Below are positions 1-5,782 of a stretch of 6,647 nucleotides of DNA, piece by piece. The stretch's first letter is position 1; the number at the start of each line of letters is the position of its first letter. The translations under genes were made by a program, and so were the position numbers. The notes beneath the pieces are model-generated. The model did no database searches. It was not told the DNA's origin and saw only the letters and a list, made by a program, of their open reading frames with translations. Origin of the DNA: Puniceicoccaceae bacterium (GTDB lineage: Bacteria; Verrucomicrobiota; Verrucomicrobiia; Opitutales; Coraliomargaritaceae); the NCBI GenBank assembly GCA_011522825.1, contig WTIG01000001.1, positions 1-6,647 on the forward strand, given 5' to 3'.

Positions 1-288
1 GTAGACGCTGTAGTAAAACTTTTCACTGTTATGCCTAAGGGCGATAGCGTCAATATTTCAACAGATAACTGCTGCTCTGTTAAAACATTGCTAAGTAAGA
101 TTATTAATCATTATGGATATACAGGTGAAGTATTAGAAAAAGAAGCTCGAGGTGCCGATGTACTAACTCATAATGCTAGTAATGCCAAGGTGAGAGAATT
201 GATTTCTTATAATTTAACTCCATTTGATGATGGATTGACGACAACCCTTGATTGGTATAAGACGAAGTTTAAAGAAAAAAATGAATGA
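1..288 (+). CDS. NAD(P)-dependent epimerase/dehydratase (extended SDR), 3' end only
   Basis: The frame is open from base 1, so the gene begins upstream and only its last 95 codons are present; the ATG at 31 is internal. The residues look like the C-terminal substrate-binding part of extended short-chain dehydrogenases acting on nucleotide sugars. A VDAVVKLF stretch resembles the usual D-V-V helix, followed by a strand (SVNIST) and an S-V-K-T-LL helix. Near the end come a GADVLTHNASNAKVRELI segment, resembling the family's 'D-x-S-K-A-x-x-x-L-G' region, and D-D-G-L-T-T-T-L-D-W-Y, the typical closing helix. The Rossmann NAD-binding glycine motif and the catalytic YxxxK lie outside the window, so epimerase, dehydratase and reductase cannot be told apart. 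It probably prepares the sugar-nucleotide substrate of the aminotransferase that overlaps it by 8 bases. The family call is fairly firm; the exact reaction is unknown. Confidence 0.82.
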   Translation, partial: VDAVVKLFTVMPKGDSVNISTDNCCSVKTLLSKIINHYGYTGEVLEKEARGADVLTHNASNAKVRELISYNLTPFDDGLTTTLDWYKTKFKEKNE

Positions 289-1390
289 CCCCATAAAACT
301 TATTAAACCTTACATCAGCTTTGATGAGGTAACGGAGGATATCAAAGAGATATTTAATTCTGGCCAGCTTACGAAAGGCCAACATGTGGATAAATTCGTT
401 GCTGGGCTTAAGGATTACTCTAAAGCAGAACATGCTTTTTTAACCACCTCTGCAACCACTGCTCTAACCATGTCTTTAAAAGCAATTGGGATTAAAGAAG
501 GTGATAGGGTCGCTGTATCCGATTTTTCATGGCCAGCGACCTGTAATGTGGTTGAAGACCTGGGTGCGACACCCATTTTTATCGATGTCGACAGGCACAC
601 CTATAATATGTGCCCCAAGGATCTTGAGTCTAAGTTAGAGGATTATGAAGGTAATAAGTTAACAGGTGTGATTGTGGTGGATGCACTTGGTAACCCGTCG
701 GGGATTATGCAACTTAAAGAAATTTGTATAGCTCATGGTATTCCACTTATTCAAGATTCTGCCTGTGCGATTGGTAGTTCGGTCGATAATATAAAGGTTG
801 GAGCAATCGCCGATTTAACCTGCTACAGTTTTCACCCCCGCAAATTGATTACAACCGGTGAAGGAGGCGCGATTCTGACTAACAATGCTGAGTACGCAAA
901 ATGGTTAACTGTGAAGTTAGCTGCTGGCGCATCCGGGATTAAAGGAAAAGGTATGGATTTTGTAGACTACGGCTACAACTATCGGTTGAGCGAGATTCAG
1001 GCTTTAATGGGCTGGATACAGTTACTAAAGCTTGATAATATTACTGCTGAAAGAAATGCAATTGCCAGAGAATATAATGCATTGCTTGAGCCTCTTGGGT
1101 TTCTGCAACAAAAAACTGACGATAATGTCTATCATAATATTCAGTCATTAATATTTACTGTTCCTTCGAGCATTTCTCGTGATGCACTTATCGATTATTT
1201 GGGTGCTCATAATATTGAGTCTACACTTGGTACTTATTGTCTGAGTGGTACCACCTATTACCTAGAGAAATACAATGACCCTCAAAAAAATTCACTATGG
1301 CTTGAAAGTAATACGATTACATTACCATGCTACAAAGGTGTTGATGTCAATCGTGTGGTTGATGTTATAAGATCTTTCTGTGCCCTATGA
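281..1390 (+). CDS. DegT/DnrJ/EryC1/StrS-family PLP-dependent sugar aminotransferase
   Basis: This 369-residue protein has the usual length of the family, which transfers an amino group, usually from glutamate, to a keto-sugar nucleotide in the cytoplasm. Visible landmarks are the TTSATTAL phosphate-binding turn (about 55-62), DFSWPAT (81-87), VDALGNPSG (133-141), QDSACAIG (158-165) with Asp159 expected to contact the PLP ring nitrogen, and SFHPRKLITTGEGG (183-196), where Lys188 should form the Schiff base. GYNYRLSEIQALMG (231-244) is another family signature. I chose ATG 281 over the in-frame TTG at 248 because the family normally begins just before the I-x-L-x-x-P segment seen at residues 5-10, and because ATG 281 gives a short ATGAATGA overlap with the upstream stop. 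The ribosome site is poor, so translation is probably coupled. All key residues are present. Ring position and stereochemistry of the amination cannot be read from sequence. Confidence 0.93.
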   Translation: MNDPIKLIKPYISFDEVTEDIKEIFNSGQLTKGQHVDKFVAGLKDYSKAEHAFLTTSATTALTMSLKAIGIKEGDRVAVSDFSWPATCNVVEDLGATPIFIDVDRHTYNMCPKDLESKLEDYEGNKLTGVIVVDALGNPSGIMQLKEICIAHGIPLIQDSACAIGSSVDNIKVGAIADLTCYSFHPRKLITTGEGGAILTNNAEYAKWLTVKLAAGASGIKGKGMDFVDYGYNYRLSEIQALMGWIQLLKLDNITAERNAIAREYNALLEPLGFLQQKTDDNVYHNIQSLIFTVPSSISRDALIDYLGAHNIESTLGTYCLSGTTYYLEKYNDPQKNSLWLESNTITLPCYKGVDVNRVVDVIRSFCAL

Positions 1391-2370
1391 GTCGTTTTGT
1401 TCCCTATATCAGAAATTTAGTGTCTCAACTTAACTTAGATTTGTCTGATAAAGTTATAATTACTGAGTTGGCGACGAATGCCTATTTTGATGCCGCCTTA
1501 ATTCCATTATTTGCAGGTGCAAAAAAAGTAATTTATGTCGATAATAATGCTTCTCAAGAGGATCGTGCTCACACCAAAAAAAAACTTAAAGAAATAATTG
1601 AACTAAATAAAATAACTTCAGAGGTCATAATAAGAGAATCTAGGCCACTACCTGAGGATCTTATGAAAGTAAATATTCTCTGCAATACAGGGGCCTTGCG
1701 GCCGCTAGGTCTTAACCTTTTACAGCATGTTAATCCATCTAATGTAGTGATACAGTTAATGTATGATTCTTGGGAAGTCCGTGAGGCAGACATCGATTTT
1801 GATTATTGTCGTTCAAAAGGCATCCCAATAGTTGGTACAAATGAATCAAATCTCTCATTTGATATTTTTTATAATGTGGCCCCCCTGATGCTCAAGATGT
1901 GTTTAGAGGTAAGTAGAGTTTACAGTGAAAATATATTTATCTTTTCTGATGATGATTTTGGAGAGCAAACAAGAAAGGCTTTAGGGAAACTTAATCCAAA
2001 GTCTTTAATCCAAACTAAAGATATCAATGTTCTTAAGGAAGAAATAAAAAATGTCGATCTTTTAGTTTTATGCAGTTTTAAAGAAGAACGGTCGCTATTA
2101 GGACAGCATGGAATATTAAATTTTATCGCAGATAATCCCAACTTAAAACTTGTACATTTGTTTGGAATTGTCGATGCCCAATATGTCAAATCGACTCTTA
2201 ATTTGAATATCTACCCTGACTATGACGGTAAAACTAAAAAAATGTCTAAAACTTTTGCGCACATAGGTGGAGAGCCTGTCATTGATCTATTTTTAGCAAG
2301 TTATAAAGCCGGATGTAGTTTTTTAAACAATGAAGAATCAGAGTTTATTCAAGAGGTTAATTTCCTATGA
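1387..2370 (+). CDS. Rossmann-like protein of unknown function from glycan loci
   Basis: The 327-residue product is not one I can assign a reaction. It reads as a soluble alpha/beta protein with two nucleotide-binding-like halves, loosely recalling 2-hydroxyacid dehydrogenases or S-adenosylhomocysteine hydrolase. The first half has a strand ending VIITELATNAYF (23-34), a GAKKVIYVDNN strand (44-54), CNTGALRPL (99-107), QLMYDSWE (123-130) and GIPIVGTNES (145-154). The second half starts near FIFSDDDFG (184-192), with LLVLCSF (225-231) and a closing HIGGEPVIDLFLASYKAG (292-309). No signal peptide or membrane segment is seen. No Shine-Dalgarno site precedes the start; ATG overlaps the aminotransferase stop by four bases (ATGA), so translational coupling is likely. 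Its position between an aminotransferase and a formyltransferase suggests a step on the same intermediate, but that is inference. A run of nine A residues (1576-1584) encodes three lysines. A binding or regulatory role rather than catalysis is possible. Confidence 0.8.
   Translation: MSRFVPYIRNLVSQLNLDLSDKVIITELATNAYFDAALIPLFAGAKKVIYVDNNASQEDRAHTKKKLKEIIELNKITSEVIIRESRPLPEDLMKVNILCNTGALRPLGLNLLQHVNPSNVVIQLMYDSWEVREADIDFDYCRSKGIPIVGTNESNLSFDIFYNVAPLMLKMCLEVSRVYSENIFIFSDDDFGEQTRKALGKLNPKSLIQTKDINVLKEEIKNVDLLVLCSFKEERSLLGQHGILNFIADNPNLKLVHLFGIVDAQYVKSTLNLNIYPDYDGKTKKMSKTFAHIGGEPVIDLFLASYKAGCSFLNNEESEFIQEVNFL
2351..2356 (+). promoter_or_regulatory. Ribosome binding site for the formyltransferase
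   Basis: AAGAGG lies ten bases before ATG 2367, inside the end of the preceding gene. It supports that start and means the formyltransferase could be initiated independently as well as by stop-start coupling through the ATGA overlap. Confidence 0.5.
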
Positions 2371-3302
2371 AAATTGGGATTATAGGAAGATCATCTTTGA
2401 TGATGAATACAATCAAGAAAGTCGTATCTAAAGGTTTTGAGATCTCTTTCATTATAACAAGTAAAGAAGCCCCAGAATATTCTGTCTCGAGTGCTGATTT
2501 TGAAGTGATGGCTGAATCTCTAAATTGCCCTTTTTTATATCTTCCATCCTTTAAGAATAAAATTGGTAAGAACTTTATAGATGGTTGCGGTAAAGTAGAT
2601 ATTTGTCTTAGTGTTAATTATTCAGGTGTCATACCTAGTGAAATTACTGACCTATTTCCTCTTGGTATCTTAAATGCTCATTTAGGTGACTTGCCTAGGT
2701 ATAGAGGAAATGCCACAGGCGCTTGGGCAATAATTAATGGCGAAGAAAAGGTGGGACTCTGCATTCATAAAATGGTCGGTGGCGAGTTAGACTCTGGCGA
2801 TATTGTTTGTAAAAGTTTTCATGATAATGATGGTGATTTAAGAATTGGACAACTTTATGATTGGATGGATATAGAAATTCCTTCACAGTTTGTTAAGGCT
2901 ATCAACTTACTTCAAGATAGCTCTTATGTGTTAGAGGTTCAAGATAAAGATCCTGAACTAGCTCTTCGAACTTTCCCTCGCCAACCGATTGATGGGAAGA
3001 TAAATTTCGAAGCATCTGCTCTCACGATACATCGTTTGATTAATGCTTCAAGCGAACCATTTTCTGGAGCATTTGCATTTTTAAAAGATAAAAAAATTAT
3101 TATTTGGCGCTCATCAGTATCATCCATTGAGAGTAAAATTCAATATATTCCAGGCCAGGTAGTTGAATGTAATGAATTGACAGGCTCTATAACGGTCGGT
3201 TGTGCAGGTAATACATTTGTGTCGTTATATGATGTGGAGATTGATGGTATTCGGGATAAACCTACTAGGTTTATCAAAAGTATTAGAAGCAGATTGAGTT
3301 AA
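2367..3302 (+). CDS. Methionyl-tRNA-formyltransferase-like sugar N-formyltransferase
   Basis: The 311-residue protein matches the formyltransferase fold used to put a formyl group from N10-formyltetrahydrofolate on the amine of a sugar nucleotide. The N-terminal MKIGIIGRSS begins a Rossmann-type domain. The catalytic region reads ILNAHLGDLPRYRGN (101-115), giving Asn103 and His105, and LDSGDI (141-146), giving Asp142; these correspond to the Asn-His-Asp triad of the family. CIHKMVGGELDSGDI follows the usual 'H-x-M-x-x-x-x-D-x-G' pattern. RQPIDGKINF (205-214) marks the linker to the C-terminal domain, which continues with IHRLINASSEPFSGAF (221-236). It is clearly not the housekeeping Fmt: the triad context reads HLGDLPRYRG rather than Fmt's HASLLPRWRG, and the gene sits behind a sugar aminotransferase. 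It overlaps the upstream gene by ATGA. The likely substrate is the amino sugar made by the aminotransferase; its identity is unknown. Confidence 0.88.
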   Translation: MKIGIIGRSSLMMNTIKKVVSKGFEISFIITSKEAPEYSVSSADFEVMAESLNCPFLYLPSFKNKIGKNFIDGCGKVDICLSVNYSGVIPSEITDLFPLGILNAHLGDLPRYRGNATGAWAIINGEEKVGLCIHKMVGGELDSGDIVCKSFHDNDGDLRIGQLYDWMDIEIPSQFVKAINLLQDSSYVLEVQDKDPELALRTFPRQPIDGKINFEASALTIHRLINASSEPFSGAFAFLKDKKIIIWRSSVSSIESKIQYIPGQVVECNELTGSITVGCAGNTFVSLYDVEIDGIRDKPTRFIKSIRSRLS

Positions 3303-3306
3303 AGGG
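3303..3306 (+). promoter_or_regulatory. Shine-Dalgarno site of the 57-codon ORF
   Basis: AGGG (AAAGGG counting the last three bases of the preceding gene, 3300-3302 area) sits seven bases before TTG 3314. This is one of the better ribosome sites in the window, although no long gene starts here, and it is the main reason to take the short ORF seriously. Confidence 0.45.
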
Positions 3307-3313
3307 ATAAAGA

Positions 3314-3487
3314 TTGGAAATAGTCAAAATTACTGATGTTGCCTGCGGTAATAAATGTATCGTTTTGCCGATTGCATCTAAAAATGTCCAAAGCTATACC
3401 ATGTTTGTCGGCTCACTCGTCATGATCGTACACAGGGTTATCGAAGTCTACACACAAACCTTTCTTAATATAAAGCCTAGTTTATGA
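3314..3487 (+). CDS. Possible small protein or gene remnant, 57 aa, TTG start
   Basis: An in-frame stop lies at 3308-3310, so the ORF begins at TTG 3314 and runs 57 codons to TGA 3485-3487, which overlaps the glycosyltransferase ATG as ATGA. The start has an AGGG site at proper spacing. A rough estimate from the base composition gives about a 2% chance of 57 stop-free codons in one frame. The product begins (M)EIVKITDVACGNKCIVLP, has two cysteines near its start, a moderately hydrophobic stretch FVGSLVMIVHRVI and no clear transmembrane segment. I do not recognise it. The motif I-V-L-P-x5-V-x-S-Y faintly recalls N-terminal strands of M16 peptidases, but no HxxEH site follows in any frame. It could be a small protein, a coupling leader for the next gene, or the 5' stub of a deleted gene. 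Confidence 0.4.
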   Translation: MEIVKITDVACGNKCIVLPIASKNVQSYTMFVGSLVMIVHRVIEVYTQTFLNIKPSL

Positions 3488-4680
3488 AACATATACCCTT
3501 AATTGCGTTCTTCAAGCCATTTGATTATTTTTACCTTAATCCAACGACACGTTTGTATCATGAGATATTAGAGGCAACACCAGGAGTTGTGACGGTGAGT
3601 CTTGACAATTATGCAGATCTTTCTGTTAGTAGAGCATCGCCAGACGTTGTTGTGTTTACCCCATTTGTATTTCTAGGCAAAAGCCGTGAAATTTTTGCAG
3701 ATACCATATCTCGCTTAAAGCGTGCTTATAATGTTCCATTACTCTCTTTGATTACATTCGAAGAATGTGAAAGGTATCTTAAGGCTTTTCTTGAGATACG
3801 TGAGCGCTCACCAAGCAGCGTTGCGCTGATGACTGAGTATGATTTACATGCTATGGACGAAGAAGATCCTGCAATCTCGCTAGGGCAGCGAGAAACTGAT
3901 TATTTTCTCATGTCGGGTCCGGAATTATATGACTTTGATCTTCATGTACGGGGAAATATATCAAAGACCAACTTTAACCATGACTTAAATGCTGATAGCG
4001 TAAGCATGGGGTATGATTTTATGATGGCAAAGCAACATCGGATTGTGTCGTTACCCCACGTTATGGCTCCGCAAGAATTTCACCTATCATCTACTATTAG
4101 GCATGGTGATAAATCTCGACGAATAAGTGTTCCAGGCGCTTCATATGCCCCTCGTCGCGCCGCTGTCTCGCAAGTTATTTCGCAGTATCCAAAAGAAATT
4201 ATTTTGCATTTAATTGATAAGATCGCTTATCGTGCAGGTAGGGTTATACCTAGTTCATCACTGAGTCATAAATTCCTTAATGGATATTATCAGAAACTGA
4301 TCACAGCATCCCGTATTAGCTTTACCTGTGGGTCAACCTCCGGATACTTTGTTCGTAAATTTATAGAAATCCCTGCATTCGGTAGCTGCTTATGTACATT
4401 TAATTATTCATTCCTTGCTCAATTGGGTTTACATCCTGATATACACTATCTTCCGATTGAAACCGTCAATGAGATTGGCGTCTATATTGAAAAACTGAAT
4501 GATCTAGAATTTATGCAGCATGTCAACGACCTTACAATAGCTGCTCATAACCAGATTCTTAAATGTCACTCTGTTTACGCTAGGCATAAGCAACTCGGCG
4601 AGACGCTGCAACTAATTATACAAGGAAGATTTTCTGGAAGTTACTGGGATAATGGTGAATATAGATATAGAGATGCTTAA
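3484..4680 (+). CDS. Putative glycosyltransferase, GT-B type with CgeB-like C-terminal part
   Basis: This 398-residue soluble protein has no signal peptide or membrane segment. Its C-terminal part resembles the donor-binding half of GT-B glycosyltransferases, in particular the glycosyl-transferase group 1 domain of CgeB-like proteins. SRISFTCGSTSGYF (276-289) is followed by KFIEIPAFGSCL (292-303), where Glu295 and the P-A-F-G turn match the conserved donor-ribose contact region, then a V-N-E-I (328-331) segment and a helix ending near YARHKQLGETL (365-375). The central part has IVSLPHVMAPQEFH (187-200) and VPGASYAPRR (216-225), typical of the inter-domain region. The N-terminal half is divergent. 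It probably moves a sugar, perhaps the N-formylated one made upstream, to a lipid-linked or protein acceptor in the cytoplasm. No good ribosome site precedes ATG 3484, so translation may depend on the short ORF whose stop overlaps it. The donor and acceptor cannot be predicted, and a non-catalytic role is possible. Confidence 0.7.
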   Translation: MKHIPLIAFFKPFDYFYLNPTTRLYHEILEATPGVVTVSLDNYADLSVSRASPDVVVFTPFVFLGKSREIFADTISRLKRAYNVPLLSLITFEECERYLKAFLEIRERSPSSVALMTEYDLHAMDEEDPAISLGQRETDYFLMSGPELYDFDLHVRGNISKTNFNHDLNADSVSMGYDFMMAKQHRIVSLPHVMAPQEFHLSSTIRHGDKSRRISVPGASYAPRRAAVSQVISQYPKEIILHLIDKIAYRAGRVIPSSSLSHKFLNGYYQKLITASRISFTCGSTSGYFVRKFIEIPAFGSCLCTFNYSFLAQLGLHPDIHYLPIETVNEIGVYIEKLNDLEFMQHVNDLTIAAHNQILKCHSVYARHKQLGETLQLIIQGRFSGSYWDNGEYRYRDA

Positions 4681-4768
4681 GGAAAATTATTTTTTTTTAA
4701 TCTTTTTGGTTATCTCATTTTATTTCAAACCATTAGTGCGCTACATTGACTTTACAAAAGATATTTAA
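4673..4768 (+). CDS. Possible 31-aa hydrophobic peptide or remnant
   Basis: ATG 4673 overlaps the last eight bases of the glycosyltransferase gene and opens a 31-codon frame ending at TAA 4766-4768, 18 bases before the next gene. The product starts MLKENYFFLIFLVISFYF, giving one segment of about 14 hydrophobic residues flanked by charged ends (K3, E4 and then KPLVRY), like a small membrane peptide or the first segment of a larger membrane protein. No clear Shine-Dalgarno site is present. A T9 tract (4690-4698) lies inside it, and AT-rich DNA gives Phe/Leu/Ile codons by chance, so evidence is weak. It may be the stub of a lost flippase or polymerase gene, a real micropeptide, or noise. Confidence 0.22.
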   Translation: MLKENYFFLIFLVISFYFKPLVRYIDFTKDI

Positions 4769-4786
4769 CGGACGGTTTCGACATTT

Positions 4787-5734
4787 ATGTTATATAGCAA
4801 AAGCTCTTCAACAGGACTGTCTGTCTCTAGATTTGGATTAGGCACTCATTACACTATTGGTGATCGTCTAGACCTTAAGCAATCTCAAAGGATACTACAG
4901 GAAGCGCTTAGCATTGGTATTAACCTTATTGATACTGCAAATACGTATGCAGAAGGTGAATGTGAACAGATACTAGGTCAGTTGCTCAAGACTGTTCATC
5001 ATTCTCAATATTTATTGGCGACAAAGTTATTTTTCCCAATTTTTGATGGCCCAAACGGTAACGGATTGTCCAGAAAGCATATTATTGAATCGACTCATCA
5101 ATCTCTTAAAAGATTGAATGTTGATTATATCGACGTTTTGCAGATGCATCGTTATGATCCGGATACTCCAATAGAAGAAGTCGTAGAAACGGTTAGAAAT
5201 CTTCGATATCAAGGCAAAATTCTTTATTGGGCAGTTTCGCAGTGGAGCACTAAGCAGTTAAAGGCTGCGATTGATCTAGGAGAAAGACCAATTTGGAATC
5301 AACTGCCGTTTAATTATTTTTATCGTAAAAATACAAATCTGATAATTGAGATGAGAAAATTAGGTGTGGATTGTCTTAGTTATGGTGCTCTGGCTCAGGG
5401 TGTTATTAATGAGTCATATTTAAACGCAGGTCACAGTAAGGGTTCACGCATCTTTCATCGCAAGGCCGCACAGAGCCTTTACCATAATATTCCCTCTGAC
5501 CTTGCAACATTAAAAAAATTATCTGAGTGTTGCAACAAAAGAGGGATTTCTCTATTTGAATTTTCAGTTGGGTTCTGTGAGTTGGAATGCGATCCTGTCA
5601 GCACTCTTATTGGCAGTTATCGACCAATACATTTTGAAAATATGTCGAAGTATATTATAGAGCACTCAAACATAGTTACAGTTATAAAAGAAATTGTTGA
5701 TGAACTCAACCTTTCATCAAAAAGCCCAACATAG
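4787..5734 (+). CDS. Aldo/keto reductase family oxidoreductase
   Basis: The 315-residue product has the length and order of a standard (alpha/beta)8 aldo/keto reductase using NADPH. The N-terminal SVSRFGLGT (12-20) precedes INLIDTANTYAEGECEQILG (45-64). The catalytic tetrad is complete: Asp49 and Tyr54 in that stretch, Lys80 in LLATKLF, and His121 in LQMHRYDPDTP. Also visible are LKRLNVDYIDVLQ (107-119), the WNQLPFNYFYR (170-180) region, SYGALAQGVI (198-207) and the C-terminal cofactor segment LIGSYRPIHFENM (274-286). It probably reduces a keto or aldehyde group on a sugar nucleotide or related intermediate, which fits the locus, though the family is broad and the substrate cannot be read. 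It starts 106 bases after the glycosyltransferase stop, with only a weak GGACGG site 11 bases upstream of ATG 4787. An NDP-hexose keto-reductase or enoyl-reductase role is possible. Confidence 0.87.
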   Translation: MLYSKSSSTGLSVSRFGLGTHYTIGDRLDLKQSQRILQEALSIGINLIDTANTYAEGECEQILGQLLKTVHHSQYLLATKLFFPIFDGPNGNGLSRKHIIESTHQSLKRLNVDYIDVLQMHRYDPDTPIEEVVETVRNLRYQGKILYWAVSQWSTKQLKAAIDLGERPIWNQLPFNYFYRKNTNLIIEMRKLGVDCLSYGALAQGVINESYLNAGHSKGSRIFHRKAAQSLYHNIPSDLATLKKLSECCNKRGISLFEFSVGFCELECDPVSTLIGSYRPIHFENMSKYIIEHSNIVTVIKEIVDELNLSSKSPT

Positions 5735-5742
5735 CACAATGG

Positions 5743-5750
5743 TATATAAT
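5743..5750 (+). promoter_or_regulatory. Possible -10 element before the oxygenase gene
   Basis: TATAAT at 5745-5750 is a perfect -10 hexamer, and TGG directly precedes an overlapping TATATA at 5743-5748, giving an extended -10 pattern. No convincing -35 box is seen 16-18 bases upstream. It lies in the 48-base gap between the reductase and the oxygenase and could give the oxygenase its own transcription start. In such AT-rich sequence a chance match is quite possible. Confidence 0.3.
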
Positions 5751-5773
5751 TCAATCAAACATAATTTTTCACT

Positions 5774-5777
5774 GGAG
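5774..5777 (+). promoter_or_regulatory. Ribosome binding site of the oxygenase gene, deciding between TTG and ATG
   Basis: GGAG is the clearest Shine-Dalgarno site in region 3. It is 5 bases from TTG 5783 and 11 bases from ATG 5789. The shorter spacing is on the tight side and the longer on the loose side, so the true start may be either codon; the proteins differ by two residues. Confidence 0.55.
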
Positions 5778-5782
5778 CTAAT

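Noticed and set aside
248..280. In-frame TTG at 248 as start of the aminotransferase
   Set aside because: It adds 11 basic residues not expected in the family, lengthens the overlap to 41 bases and has no ribosome site; ATG 281 fits better.
1569..2189. Open minus-strand frames opposite the unknown Rossmann-like gene (1569-1793 and 1920-2189)
   Set aside because: They lie fully antisense to a well-supported gene, have low-complexity Ser/Leu-rich products and no ribosome site, so they are shadows of the plus-strand codon pattern.
2367..3302. Housekeeping methionyl-tRNA formyltransferase (fmt)
   Set aside because: The Asn-His-Asp triad is shared, but the motif context differs from Fmt and the neighbours are sugar genes, not def, rsmB or a tRNA synthetase.
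4690..4698. T9 tract after the glycosyltransferase as an intrinsic terminator
   Set aside because: No GC-rich inverted repeat precedes the T-run, so only half of the signal is there.
4746..4766. TTGACT at 4746-4751 as a -35 box for the reductase gene
   Set aside because: No -10-like hexamer occurs 16-18 bases downstream; the nearest AT-rich stretch is only about ten bases away.
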